A stretch of DNA of 64,000 bases from Clostridiaceae bacterium (GCA_910575435.1 CAJTGI010000003.1:271545-335544); one strand, 5' to 3'. Shown: positions 17,766 to 27,668, counted from the first letter of the stretch. Numbers and translations: made by a program. Notes: generated by a model from the letters alone, not told the origin.

Positions 17766-18830
17766 ATGGCAAAGACGGCGAGAGAAAACACGAGGGTCAT
17801 ACAGATTGGAGATTGCAGGATAGGCGGGGGGCATCCTGTCGCCATTCAGTCTATGACCAATACGAAAACGGAGGATGTGGCGGCCACGGTGGCGCAGATT
17901 CTGGAGTTGGAGCAGGCGGGCTGTGAAATCATCCGCTGCGCCGTGCCCACCATGGAGGCGGCAGAGGCACTGTCGGAAATTAAGAGGCAGATTCATATTC
18001 CCCTGGTGGCAGATATTCACTTTGATTACCGTCTTGCCATTGCCGCCATGGAGCATGGGGCAGATAAGATTCGCATCAATCCGGGAAATATCGGCTCTAG
18101 GGAGCGGGTGCAGGCTGTGGTGGACGTGGCGAGGGAGCGGCGCATTCCCATCCGGGTGGGGGTCAATAGCGGATCCCTGGAGAAAGAAATCGTGGAAAGG
18201 CATGGAAGGGTGACGGCGGAGGGGCTGGTGGAGAGTGCTTTGGACAAGGTGCATATGATCGAGGAGATGGGCTATGACCAGATGGTCATTAGCATTAAGT
18301 CCTCGGATGTACTGATGTGCATCAAGGCCCATGAGCTGATTGCCGAAGAGACGGACTATCCCCTCCACGTGGGGATCACGGAGTCCGGCTCCGTGGTGAC
18401 GGGGAGCATGAAGTCTGCCATCGGCTTGGGAAATATCCTTTATCAGGGAATCGGGGATACCATCCGGGTGTCCCTCACAGGAGCTCCGGCGGAGGAAGTC
18501 CGGGCGGCGAAACTGATCCTGAAAACCTTGGGATTGCGGAAGGGCGGCGTTACCGTGGTATCTTGCCCTACCTGTGGCCGCACCCAGATTGATTTGATTG
18601 GTCTGGCGGGACAGGTGGAAGAGATGGTACGAGATCTGGATCTGGACATTAAGGTGGCGGTGATGGGCTGCGTGGTCAATGGCCCGGGGGAGGCCAGGGA
18701 GGCTGATCTGGGCATTGCCGGGGGAAAGGGAGAGGGCCTGGTGATGAGAAAGGGCCAGGTGGTGAGAAAAGTGCCTGAGGCAGAACTCTTATGGGCATTG
18801 AAGGAAGAACTGGATCGCTTGGGAGCATAA
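17766..18830 (+). CDS. ispG: 4-hydroxy-3-methylbut-2-enyl diphosphate synthase (flavodoxin/ferredoxin)
   Basis: IspG reduces MEcPP to HMBPP in the MEP pathway using a [4Fe-4S] cluster. The 354-residue protein shows HPVAIQSMTNTKTED at the N terminus, a TIM barrel, and the cluster ligands SCPTCGRTQ and GCVVNGPGEA. It follows rseP by 27 bases and precedes polC. Confidence 0.96.
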   Translation: MAKTARENTRVIQIGDCRIGGGHPVAIQSMTNTKTEDVAATVAQILELEQAGCEIIRCAVPTMEAAEALSEIKRQIHIPLVADIHFDYRLAIAAMEHGADKIRINPGNIGSRERVQAVVDVARERRIPIRVGVNSGSLEKEIVERHGRVTAEGLVESALDKVHMIEEMGYDQMVISIKSSDVLMCIKAHELIAEETDYPLHVGITESGSVVTGSMKSAIGLGNILYQGIGDTIRVSLTGAPAEEVRAAKLILKTLGLRKGGVTVVSCPTCGRTQIDLIGLAGQVEEMVRDLDLDIKVAVMGCVVNGPGEAREADLGIAGGKGEGLVMRKGQVVRKVPEAELLWALKEELDRLGA

Positions 18831-18850
18831 AATTGATGCTGGGAGAGGAA

Positions 18851-18880
18851 TTGACGCAATAAGTACGATGGAGTTATCAT
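18851..18880 (+). promoter_or_regulatory. Possible promoter before polC
   Basis: TTGACG (18851-18856) and TATCAT (18875-18880) are 18 bases apart, about 70 bases upstream of the GTG start of polC. Spacing and match are fair only. Confidence 0.4.
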
Positions 18881-18950
18881 GGGCAGCGTGCGTGAATCGT
18901 CATGCTGTGCATGGTATCATGGGAATCAATGTTGCAAAGGTGTGTGCTAG

Positions 18951-21900
18951 GTGGAAAAATTATTATTGGAGACATTTGAAGGACTTTCTCTGACAGACCG
19001 TCAGAAGAAGGTCTTTTCCAAAGTATATGTAAACAGGGTAATCCTATCTAAACAGGCGGGGATTGTGACGGTCTATTTGGAGAGCGACCACATCATTCCC
19101 TTTCGGGAGATTGGCCTGCTGGAGTATGCCCTGAAGCAAGAATTTGCAAAGACGAAGTTTTCAGCGGCTGTGCGGGAGCATTTTACGCTGCCTGGCAGTT
19201 ACACGCCGGAGGCTTTTTGGCGAGAATATTCGGAGAGCGTTTTGCTGCTGCTAAAGGAGAGGAATGTTCTCCTTTTTAATATGCTATACCGGGGGGAGGT
19301 ATCCTTTGAGGGAAGCCTGATGCGCATCGCATGCGAGGATGAACTGCTGTTCCGAGCCAGGGAGCAGGAATTAAAGGAATACATACAGGAAATCTTTCTT
19401 GGGAAAGCCGGTCTTTCGATAGATATCCAGGTTTCCTTCTCCTTAGAGAGCCAGTCCAGGGAGCCAGAGGGATACGAGGTCTTTCGGAGGAATGAACAGG
19501 GGTATTATACCTGCAGCCGAGTGAAAGATTTCTATGAGAACGCGCCGCTGACCGCAGAGGAGTACGGGGCCATGCCGGGAGCAGAGGACTTGTCGCCGGT
19601 TTCTGCCAAAGGAAATCCCGGGTCCCATTTAAGTGGGGGAGGTCATCTCGACCAGGGCTCTCTGATGGCATCTTCCGCTGGAACATCCTCAGGCTTGCAG
19701 CAACCTGGCGGGGATGAGATGGGGGAAGGATATTTTGTGCCGGAAGGGGATGCTGCTATGACGGAGTTCCAGGTTCCGGCAGGAGTCAATGGGGCGATGA
19801 TGGGCTTTGACCTGCCACCGGAAGGTGCAGAAGGGGCGATGACGGGCTTTGATGCGCCGCCAGAAGGGGCAAATGGAGCCATGATGGGCTTTGATGTGCC
19901 ATCCGGGAGGAATGTCCCTGAGGGGAGGGCATCTGCCCCCAAGGCAGAAGCGTTTTCCCAGCCGGGACATGCTGCCGAAGGAAAAGGGAATTCATCAGGC
20001 AAGAAGGCGAAGGAGGCTTCTTCCGGGAGGAACTATGGGGATAAGGCCCAGAGCCAGGGGAAGAGGGGCTTTTACAAGAAGGGCGGTGCCAGATGGGGAA
20101 AAGGCCCGGTGGACCCGGACTGCTTCTATGGCAGGAACTGCGAGGGGGAGGTTATTAAGATTGCCGATATCCAGGGGGAAGTGCCGGAGGCTGTCATCGA
20201 GGGCATGGTGCTTTCCGTGGAGGAGCGGGAAATCAGAAATGAGAAGGTGATTTATATGTTCAACCTCTCAGATTTTACCGACTCCATTATGGCAAAGATC
20301 TTTCTTGAAAAGGAAGAACTGGAACTGATGCGGGAGAATGTGAAGAAGGGCGCATTTATCAAGATCAAGGGAAATCCCATGTACGATACCTACAGCCGGG
20401 AGATTACCATGGGCTCCATCAAGGGCATGAAGCCCGGGGTGGATACCCGGGTGAAGCGGATGGATGCCTATGAGGGCAGGAAGAGGGTGGAGCTCCACGC
20501 CCACACCCAGATGAGCGAGATGGATTCCGTGGTGCCGGTGCGGGACTTCGTGAAGACGGCGAAGAACTGGGGGCATCCCGCCCTAGCCATCACCGACCAC
20601 GGCGTGGTCCAGGCATTCCCGGATGCGGACCACGAGGTAGACCCAGAGGGGGATTTTAAGATGCTCTACGGGGTGGAGGCCTATCTGGTGGATGATCTCA
20701 TTGAGACGGTGAAAAATGGAAAGGGGCAGGACTTTCATGGCACCTTCGTGGTGTTCGACTTGGAGACGACCGGCATTGGTCCAAAGAGCAATGAAATCAT
20801 CGAGATCGGGGCCGTCAAGGTGGTGGATGGAGCCGTGGGTGAGACCTTCAGCGAGTTTGTGAACCCGGAGCGGCCCATTCCCTACCATATCCAGGAACTG
20901 ACGGGGATTGATGATTCCATGGTGGCTGGGGCGGAGACGATTGATGCCATCCTGCCCCGATTTCTGTCTTTCTGCCAGGGGGCCGTGATGGTGGCTCACA
21001 ATGCCAGCTTTGATATGGGATTTATTGAGCAGAAGGCCGGGGATCGGGGAATCGAGACAGACTTTACCGTGATTGACACGGTGTCCGTGGCCAGGGCGCT
21101 GCTGCCTGACTTAAAAAGGTATAAGCTGGACACGGTGGCGAAAAAGTTGGGAGTATCCTTGGAGAACCATCACCGGGCGGTGGACGATGCCACAGCCACG
21201 GCGGAAATCTTCGTGAAGATGCTGGAACGTCTGGAGGAGCGGGAGATTGTGAATCTGGAACAGTTAAATGAATTTGGGAAGCCGAATGCAGAGGCTGTGA
21301 AGAAGATGCCCTCCTACCATGCGGTGATTCTGGCGAAAAATGAGACGGGGCGCATCAATCTATATCGGCTGGTGTCTGAGTCCCACCTGCATTATTTTTC
21401 CCGCAGGCCCAGGCTTCCCAAGAGCCTCTTTTTAAAGTGGCGGGAGGGGCTGATGATCGGCTCCGCCTGCGAGGCCGGGGAGCTTTATCGGGCAATCGTG
21501 GAGGAGCGGCCCGAGGAGGAGATTGACAGATTGGTGAATTTTTATGACTATCTGGAAATCCAGCCCCTGGGTAATAACCAATTCATGGTGCGGGATCAGA
21601 ACCGCTACCCCCAGATTCAGGATGAGAATGACCTGATGGAGATCAATCGGAAGATCGTCAAGCTGGGGGAGGATTACGGCAAGCTGGTGGTTGCCACCTG
21701 CGACGTGCATTTCCTGGAGGCAGAGGACGAGGTGTACCGCCGGATTATCATGGCTGGAAAGGGCTTTGCCGATGCGGACGACCAGGCACCCCTGTATTTT
21801 CGCACCACGGAGGAGATGCTGGCGGAATTTCAGTATCTGGGGTCGAAGAAGGCGGAGGAGATTGTGATTACCAACACCAATCTCATTGCGGACATGGTGG

Positions 21901-23831
21901 ACAAGATCACCCCCTGCAGTCCCAGGAAGTGTCCCCCCCAGATTGAAAATTCGGACCAGGACTTGCGGGATATCTGCTATAACAAGGCCCATGAAATCTA
22001 TGGGCCGGATTTGCCCCCGGTGGTGACGGAGCGGTTGGAGAGGGAGTTAAATTCTATCATCAGCAACGGCTATGCGGTGATGTATATCATAGCGCAGAAA
22101 CTGGTGTGGAAATCCAATGAGGACGGCTATCTTGTGGGTTCCCGCGGTTCCGTGGGGTCTTCTTTTGCGGCTACCATGGCGGGCATCACGGAGATTAATC
22201 CCCTGCAGGCCCACTATTACTGCAAGGAATGCCATTACTATGATTTTGACTCGCAGGAGCTGAAGGCTCATTCCGGCAATTCGGCCTGCGACCTGCCGGA
22301 CAGGAAGTGTCCACGGTGCGGTGCGATGCTAGAGAAGGAGGGGCACGATATTCCCTTTGAGACGTTCCTAGGTTTTAAGGGAAATAAGGAGCCGGATATC
22401 GACCTGAACTTTTCCAGCGAGTACCAGAGCAATGCCCACGACTACACGGAGGTCATCTTTGGGGCGGGGCAGACCTTCCGTGCGGGGACGGTGGGCACTC
22501 TGGCGGAAAAGACCGCCTACGGCTATGTGAAGAAATACTGCGAGGAGCGGGAGATTCACAAGAGGAGTGCGGAGATCGAGCGGATTGCCCGCGGATGCGA
22601 GGGGGTTCGCCGCTCCACGGGGCAGCATCCCGGCGGCATCGTGGTGCTTCCCGTGGGGGAGGAAATCTATACCTTTACGCCGGTGCAGCACCCGGCCAAT
22701 GATATGACCACCAAGATTGTCACCACCCATTTCGACTACCATAAGATTGACGCCAATCTTTTGAAACTGGATATCCTGGGGCATCAGGACCCCACTATGA
22801 TTCGGATGCTGGAAGACTTGACCGATGTGGAGGCGGACAAGATTCCCATGGACGACCATGCGGTGCTGTCTCTTTTCGAGAGCACGGAGGCGCTGGGAGT
22901 CGCGCCGGAGGACATTGGCGGATGCACTTTGGGATGCCTGGGGCTGCCGGAGTTTGGCACGCCCTTCGTCATCGGGATGCTCTTAGATGCCAAGCCGAAG
23001 AACTTTTCCGATCTGGTGCGCATTTCCGGGCTGTCCCACGGGACGGACGTGTGGCTGAACAATGCCCAGTATTTTATCCAGAATGGGGACTGTACCCTGT
23101 CCACGGCCATCTGTACCAGGGATGATATTATGACCTACCTGATTCATATGGGGGTGGAGAATGAGCGGTCTTTCAAGATCATGGAGAGCGTGAGGAAGGG
23201 CAAGGGGCTGACCCCGGATATGGAGGAGGACATGCGGGCAGCGGGCGTGCCGGAGTGGTATCTGGAATCCTGCCGCAGGATCAAGTATATGTTTCCCAAG
23301 GCCCATGCGGCGGCTTACGTGATGATGGCCCTGCGGGTGGCCTATTTCAAGGTGCATTATCCCCTGGCCTACTATGCGGCATTTTTCAGCATCCGCGCCA
23401 CCTCCTTTAACTATGAGCTGATGTGCATGGGGAAGGAGCGGCTGAATTATTATATGGAGGATTACAACCATCGGAAGAATGAACTGTCGGACAAGGAGAA
23501 GAGTACCCTGGAAGATATGAAGATCGTCCAGGAGATGTACGCCAGAGGATTTGATTTCGTGAAGATTGACATCTACCGCTCCAAGGCAAATCGCTTCCAG
23601 ATCGTGGACGGGAAGCTGATGCCTTCCTTCGCCACCATCGACGGGCTGGGGGATAAGGCGGCGGAGTTGATCGAGGATGAGGCCAGCAAAGGCTCCTTTC
23701 TGTCCAGGGAGGATTTTAAGAACCGCTGCAAGGTGTCGACGGGAACGGTGGAGATGATGGGGAAATTGGGGCTGTTGGGTGATCTGCCCCACACGAACCA
23801 GATTTCCCTGATGGACTTTATGGAGATGTGA
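18951..23831 (+). CDS. polC: DNA polymerase III alpha subunit, PolC type
   Basis: PolC is the main replicative polymerase of low-GC Gram-positives, with built-in proofreading. The 1626-residue protein starts with GTG 18951 and runs as N-terminal domain, linker, OB domain, PHP domain (RVELHAHTQMSEMDSV) split by a DnaQ-type exonuclease (VVFDLETTGIG...HNASFDMGF...HHRAVDDA), then the polymerase palm and fingers with zinc-ligand Cys residues (YCKECHYYD, CPRCGAML) and PDIDLNFSSEYQ. It is longer than B. subtilis PolC (about 1437). The extra length is mainly a low-complexity linker at about 215-375 that contains a 14-residue tandem repeat. Confidence 0.97.
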   Translation: MEKLLLETFEGLSLTDRQKKVFSKVYVNRVILSKQAGIVTVYLESDHIIPFREIGLLEYALKQEFAKTKFSAAVREHFTLPGSYTPEAFWREYSESVLLLLKERNVLLFNMLYRGEVSFEGSLMRIACEDELLFRAREQELKEYIQEIFLGKAGLSIDIQVSFSLESQSREPEGYEVFRRNEQGYYTCSRVKDFYENAPLTAEEYGAMPGAEDLSPVSAKGNPGSHLSGGGHLDQGSLMASSAGTSSGLQQPGGDEMGEGYFVPEGDAAMTEFQVPAGVNGAMMGFDLPPEGAEGAMTGFDAPPEGANGAMMGFDVPSGRNVPEGRASAPKAEAFSQPGHAAEGKGNSSGKKAKEASSGRNYGDKAQSQGKRGFYKKGGARWGKGPVDPDCFYGRNCEGEVIKIADIQGEVPEAVIEGMVLSVEEREIRNEKVIYMFNLSDFTDSIMAKIFLEKEELELMRENVKKGAFIKIKGNPMYDTYSREITMGSIKGMKPGVDTRVKRMDAYEGRKRVELHAHTQMSEMDSVVPVRDFVKTAKNWGHPALAITDHGVVQAFPDADHEVDPEGDFKMLYGVEAYLVDDLIETVKNGKGQDFHGTFVVFDLETTGIGPKSNEIIEIGAVKVVDGAVGETFSEFVNPERPIPYHIQELTGIDDSMVAGAETIDAILPRFLSFCQGAVMVAHNASFDMGFIEQKAGDRGIETDFTVIDTVSVARALLPDLKRYKLDTVAKKLGVSLENHHRAVDDATATAEIFVKMLERLEEREIVNLEQLNEFGKPNAEAVKKMPSYHAVILAKNETGRINLYRLVSESHLHYFSRRPRLPKSLFLKWREGLMIGSACEAGELYRAIVEERPEEEIDRLVNFYDYLEIQPLGNNQFMVRDQNRYPQIQDENDLMEINRKIVKLGEDYGKLVVATCDVHFLEAEDEVYRRIIMAGKGFADADDQAPLYFRTTEEMLAEFQYLGSKKAEEIVITNTNLIADMVDKITPCSPRKCPPQIENSDQDLRDICYNKAHEIYGPDLPPVVTERLERELNSIISNGYAVMYIIAQKLVWKSNEDGYLVGSRGSVGSSFAATMAGITEINPLQAHYYCKECHYYDFDSQELKAHSGNSACDLPDRKCPRCGAMLEKEGHDIPFETFLGFKGNKEPDIDLNFSSEYQSNAHDYTEVIFGAGQTFRAGTVGTLAEKTAYGYVKKYCEEREIHKRSAEIERIARGCEGVRRSTGQHPGGIVVLPVGEEIYTFTPVQHPANDMTTKIVTTHFDYHKIDANLLKLDILGHQDPTMIRMLEDLTDVEADKIPMDDHAVLSLFESTEALGVAPEDIGGCTLGCLGLPEFGTPFVIGMLLDAKPKNFSDLVRISGLSHGTDVWLNNAQYFIQNGDCTLSTAICTRDDIMTYLIHMGVENERSFKIMESVRKGKGLTPDMEEDMRAAGVPEWYLESCRRIKYMFPKAHAAAYVMMALRVAYFKVHYPLAYYAAFFSIRATSFNYELMCMGKERLNYYMEDYNHRKNELSDKEKSTLEDMKIVQEMYARGFDFVKIDIYRSKANRFQIVDGKLMPSFATIDGLGDKAAELIEDEASKGSFLSREDFKNRCKVSTGTVEMMGKLGLLGDLPHTNQISLMDFMEM
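19755..19909 (+). repeat. 42-base tandem repeat inside the polC linker
   Basis: Three to four copies of a 42-base unit encode GAMMGFDLPPEGAE, GAMTGFDAPPEGAN, GAMMGFDVPSG and a weaker preceding copy (AMTEFQVPAGVN). It falls in the disordered region between the N-terminal and OB domains, around residues 269-319. Confidence 0.8.
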
Positions 23832-23998
23832 CTAAAACAGCGAGCAGAGCCATAGCAAATATCATGCTTGCATAGATATTTGCTATGATTGTGCGAGCGT
23901 CCATCATGAGGAACGAAGCACTGCTATAAGCGGTGCGGGAGTTCCGAATGATGGAGAACTGGTAAAGCTGCGTAGCAGCGGCAGTTCGATGTTTTAGT
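23831..23998 (+). ncRNA. Candidate structured RNA or stem-closed mobile element
   Basis: ACTAAAACA (23831-23839) pairs with TGTTTTAGT (23990-23998) and encloses three strong hairpins in series. The first is ATAGCAAATATC with GATATTTGCTAT, a perfect 12-base-pair stem. The second is CCATCAT/ATGATGG continued by GGAAC/GTTCC and GCAC/GTGC, with GA opposite GA between the first two helices, as in tandem sheared GA pairs. The third is GAACTG/CAGTTC enclosing GCTGC-GTA-GCAGC. It begins at the polC stop and ends 26 bases before the AlkD-like gene. I cannot match it to a known family. The strand is assumed. Confidence 0.5.
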
Positions 23999-24024
23999 TA
24001 TTAACAGAATCTAAGGAGGAGAAC

Positions 24025-24747
24025 ATGCTTAGGGAAGAGGTGCAGGAGTGGCTAAAGCAGCAGGCGGAGGCGGATTACCAGTCTTTTAGCGCCGCCTTGA
24101 TCCCGGGGGAGGAGCATCTCTTGGGAATCCGGCTGCCCATGCTTAGAAAGAAGGCGAAGGAGCTGGCAAAGGAGGACTGGAAAGCATATCTGGCATTTTC
24201 AGATATTGAGTTTTTTGAGGAGGCCATGCTACAGGGAATGATTTTAGGATATGCCAGAGCGCCCTTGGAGGAAATCCTTGGGGAAGCGGAAAAATTCATC
24301 CCCCGAATTAGGAATTGGTCGGTGAACGATTCCTTCTGCAATTCCTTTAAGGTTGCGAAAAAATATCCCGGGGAGGTGTGGGAGTTTCTGATGAAATATC
24401 GGCACAGCAGGGAGGAATACCAGGTGCGGGTGGTGGCGGTGATGCTGTTAAACCACTACCTGACGGAGGAGTATATTGATCGGGTGCTGGAGGTGCTGGG
24501 GGCATTGGATGTGGGAGAATACTATGCCAGCATGGCGGTGGCCTGGGCTTTTGCCTCTGCCTGGGGCAAATTTCCTGACAGAACCAGGGAATATCTGGCA
24601 GGACATGGCATTGACCCGGGGACGTACCGAAAAACCTTGCAGAAATGCCTGGAATCATACCGGGTTAGCCAGGAGGACAAGGCATGGGCGCGCCGGGAGA
24701 GGGAACGACTGAAAAAGACTAATATCGTTTTGCCTGGGGCGTTGTAG
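24025..24747 (+). CDS. DNA alkylation repair protein (AlkD-like HEAT-repeat glycosylase family)
   Basis: The 240-residue all-helical protein matches the AlkD/AlkC-like family: GIRLPMLRKKAKEL, DIEFFEEAMLQGMILGYA, NWSVNDSFCNSF and MAVAWAFASAWGKFPDRT are recognisable segments. Such proteins remove bulky or charged alkylated bases. ATG 24025 follows AAGGAGGAGAAC. Neighbours give no further hint; it may be co-transcribed with the structured element before it. Confidence 0.85.
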   Translation: MLREEVQEWLKQQAEADYQSFSAALIPGEEHLLGIRLPMLRKKAKELAKEDWKAYLAFSDIEFFEEAMLQGMILGYARAPLEEILGEAEKFIPRIRNWSVNDSFCNSFKVAKKYPGEVWEFLMKYRHSREEYQVRVVAVMLLNHYLTEEYIDRVLEVLGALDVGEYYASMAVAWAFASAWGKFPDRTREYLAGHGIDPGTYRKTLQKCLESYRVSQEDKAWARRERERLKKTNIVLPGAL

Positions 24748-24815
24748 GATTTTAGGACATACTGTGAATAGGAACTTTTGTGAAAATTTAGTGCTTTTTT
24801 GGGAGAATGGCGTGG

Positions 24816-24844
24816 TTGTAGCTGGAAAGGAATAATGGTATAAT
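24816..24844 (+). promoter_or_regulatory. Promoter of the PocR-GGDEF-EAL gene
   Basis: TTGTAG (24816-24821) and a perfect TATAAT (24839-24844) are 17 bases apart, about 50 bases before the start codon. Confidence 0.6.
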
Positions 24845-24893
24845 TTAAAAGAATTAAGGATTAATTATAAAGGGATAAAGCGAGGGTGACGTT

Positions 24894-27650
24894 ATGGAAT
24901 GTAATGATATGTGCGCGGAGAATGAGCCTCTTAGATTTCTCTCACATATTTATTATAAAATCGTGAAGATTAATCTTGCCACGGAAGTTTTTGAGTATCT
25001 GAAAGGCGGCGATGACCAGGATGATGGACAGGGCGGCTGTGGCTGTCATATTTCCCAGTGGTTTAGGAACTTTGTGGAGACGGGTCAGATTTATTATGAC
25101 GATGAGGAGAAATTTCTGTTGTTTGCAGATATCCAGCGTATGCGAGAGTCTTTTAGAGATGGGAGCAAGTATATCTGCTGTCATTGCCGCATTAAGATTG
25201 ATGGGGAGTTTCGCTGGGTTTCTATGGAGCTTGCGCCCAGCCAGGAATATTCCCATGACAATGAAGTGGTGTACCTGTATGTCAAGAATATTCATGAGGA
25301 AATGAAAGTTGATTTCGAGGAGCGGGATTTTGTCACGGGCGGTCTGAACCGCCGGGGATTTCTGCGTCAGGGACGCAGGTATCTGGACGGGATGAATGCT
25401 TCGGGGGAATTGGCAGTGCTGGTGTTTAATATCAAAGGATTTAAGGCGATCAATGAACTCTTTGGCGTGGAGGGGGGAGATGAACTTCTAAGGCTTACAT
25501 ATGGCCAGCTGAAATCTTCTACTCTGCATCCAATTCTGATTGCCAGAATAGAGGGAGACCGGTTCGCATGCCTGGTGGAGCGGAAGAATTTGGATTATGG
25601 CATGCTGCCTGATATTTGCCGGAGAAATTTTGTCAGAGATGAAAAGAATATTAGCGTATATGTCAGGTGCGGAATCTATCCGGTGGAGGATAGGAGAATA
25701 CCTGTGAACACTATGTGTGATTACGCAAAAATCGCCATTGGCTGCATTGTGGACGAATATTTGAAGCCCTATGCCATATTTGACCAGTCCATGCGGATAA
25801 ATTACATCATTCGTTCGGAAGTGAGGGGGCGTATTGGCAGCGCGCTGGAGAGAAGGGAATTCCAAGTGTATTACCAGCCCGTTTTCCACGCCAGGACGGG
25901 GCGTCTGGTATCGGCAGAAGCTCTTGTGAGGTGGAACCATCCGAGACAGGGGCTGCTTTCTCCCGAGGCATTTATTCCTGCGCTAGAGGAGAGCGGCCAC
26001 ATTACCCGGCTGGATAGTTTTGTGCTGGAGGAGGTGAAGCGCTTCCAGCGGGAGAGGAAGATGCGGGGCTTGCACACGGTGCCGATCTCTGTCAATCTAT
26101 CTTGGATGGACTTTTTTGACGAGGCGGTAGTCGGCTCTATCATGGAGGATTTAAAGGGGGGCGTTATGGAGAGGATCCCGGTGAGGTTTGAAGTGACGGA
26201 GACTTGCTGCGCGGCCCTGATGGATAGGGGAGACCATGTGATTGCTGACTTGCGTGGGGCGGGGGCAAGCATTCTGCTGGATGATTTTGGCAGTGGCTCT
26301 ACATCTTTTTCCGTGGTGAGCGATTGTGACTTTGACATGATCAAGCTGGATATGGGAATTGTGCAGAAGATTACTACGGGGGGGAAGATTAAGAGCATTA
26401 TTCATTCCATGATTGACATGGTGCACCATTTGGGCGCAAAGGTGATTGCGGAGGGAGTGGAGACCCAGGAACAGCTGGACTTCCTCAATCGCCATGACTG
26501 CGACTATATCCAGGGGAATTATTTTTCTAAGCCCCTCCGGGAAGAACAGTTCTTGGAATTATTGGAGAATGGGCTGAAAAAGGAGATTCCGCTGCCTGTG
26601 GAGAAGCAGCTGGCCCTGACGGATCTCATCAGCGTGGAAACGTTGCAAAAAATCCAGGATGCTTTTTCTGACATGTCTGGCATGGCGGCGCTGACCACGG
26701 ATCGAGATGGCGTTCCCGTGACCCAGGGTTCTAATTTTACAGAATTTTGCATGAAGCATACCAGAAATTCCGTGCTGGGAGCGAAACGATGCTCAGAGTG
26801 CGACCGCATTGGTGCGGAGGTGGCTCTGGATAAGGGCAACTCCTGTGCCTATGAGTGCCATGCGGGGCTTGTGGATTTTTCTGCGCCAATCATAGCGAAT
26901 GGAGAGATGCTGGGATGCTTTATCGGCGGCCAGGTTCTGCCTGAGAGGCCAGACAGGGAGAAGGTGAGGCGGATTGCCCAGGAACTGGGAATTGATCCTC
27001 AGCAGTATGAAGAGGCGGCGTGCAAAGTGAATGTGGTGGACAAGGAGCGGATCGACAAGGCGGCAAGATCCCTCTATACCATAGCCAACGTGCTGTCAGA
27101 CATGGCATATCATAAATATATGATGGATGTGGGAAATGACATGCTCCGGGAGAAGAATATGGAACTGGATTTTCTGGCAAACTATGATATGCTGACAAAG
27201 TTAAATAACAGGCATCACATGATGCATTTTTTCCGGCAGTTCGAGGGATCGGGTAAGCCTTTCTGCGTCATTATCGGGGACATAGATGATTTTAAGGTAA
27301 TCAATGATACCTACGGCCATGATTGCGGAGACCTGGTACTTTATACGGTGGCAGACATTATCAAGAATACTTTGGGACAGCGAGGCGTTCCCTGCCGCTG
27401 GGGCGGGGAGGAGTTTTTGATGCTGGTATATGGGGAGCAGGAGACAGCAGGAGAGATTTTGGAGTTGGTGCGGCATAAGATCGAGCAGAATGTGGTGAAT
27501 TACCATGGGCAGGATGTGCGGGTGACCATGACTTTTGGCATGGCATTTTACAAGGAGCGGGCCAATGTGGAAAAAATGATCTCCCTGGCGGACCAGAGGC
27601 TTTACTACGGAAAGAACCATGGAAAAAATAGAATTGTCATGGCATCTTGA
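24894..27650 (+). CDS. Bifunctional c-di-GMP enzyme: PAS, degenerate GGDEF, EAL, PocR and active-type GGDEF domains
   Basis: This 918-residue protein appears able both to break and to make c-di-GMP. Order: PAS-like domain (about 15-125), GGDEF fold with broken signature (RIEGDRF), EAL domain with SAEALVRW near residue 340, FEVTE, LLDDFGSGSTSF and VIAEGVE, a PocR ligand-binding domain (about 575-740) with Cys-rich RCSECDR and CAYECHAG, and a C-terminal GGDEF domain with WGGEEF near 836, in line with active cyclases. PocR domains bind small hydrophobic or diol ligands in known cases; the ligand here is unknown. It has its own promoter and a hairpin after it. No membrane segment was seen. Confidence 0.87.
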   Translation: MECNDMCAENEPLRFLSHIYYKIVKINLATEVFEYLKGGDDQDDGQGGCGCHISQWFRNFVETGQIYYDDEEKFLLFADIQRMRESFRDGSKYICCHCRIKIDGEFRWVSMELAPSQEYSHDNEVVYLYVKNIHEEMKVDFEERDFVTGGLNRRGFLRQGRRYLDGMNASGELAVLVFNIKGFKAINELFGVEGGDELLRLTYGQLKSSTLHPILIARIEGDRFACLVERKNLDYGMLPDICRRNFVRDEKNISVYVRCGIYPVEDRRIPVNTMCDYAKIAIGCIVDEYLKPYAIFDQSMRINYIIRSEVRGRIGSALERREFQVYYQPVFHARTGRLVSAEALVRWNHPRQGLLSPEAFIPALEESGHITRLDSFVLEEVKRFQRERKMRGLHTVPISVNLSWMDFFDEAVVGSIMEDLKGGVMERIPVRFEVTETCCAALMDRGDHVIADLRGAGASILLDDFGSGSTSFSVVSDCDFDMIKLDMGIVQKITTGGKIKSIIHSMIDMVHHLGAKVIAEGVETQEQLDFLNRHDCDYIQGNYFSKPLREEQFLELLENGLKKEIPLPVEKQLALTDLISVETLQKIQDAFSDMSGMAALTTDRDGVPVTQGSNFTEFCMKHTRNSVLGAKRCSECDRIGAEVALDKGNSCAYECHAGLVDFSAPIIANGEMLGCFIGGQVLPERPDREKVRRIAQELGIDPQQYEEAACKVNVVDKERIDKAARSLYTIANVLSDMAYHKYMMDVGNDMLREKNMELDFLANYDMLTKLNNRHHMMHFFRQFEGSGKPFCVIIGDIDDFKVINDTYGHDCGDLVLYTVADIIKNTLGQRGVPCRWGGEEFLMLVYGEQETAGEILELVRHKIEQNVVNYHGQDVRVTMTFGMAFYKERANVEKMISLADQRLYYGKNHGKNRIVMAS

Positions 27651-27668
27651 CAAAGTTTCTTCTGGATG

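Noticed and set aside
23895..23960. Hammerhead ribozyme core in the structured element after polC
   Set aside because: CATGAGG...CGAAGC is only loosely similar; the required CTGATGA and GAAA core order is absent.
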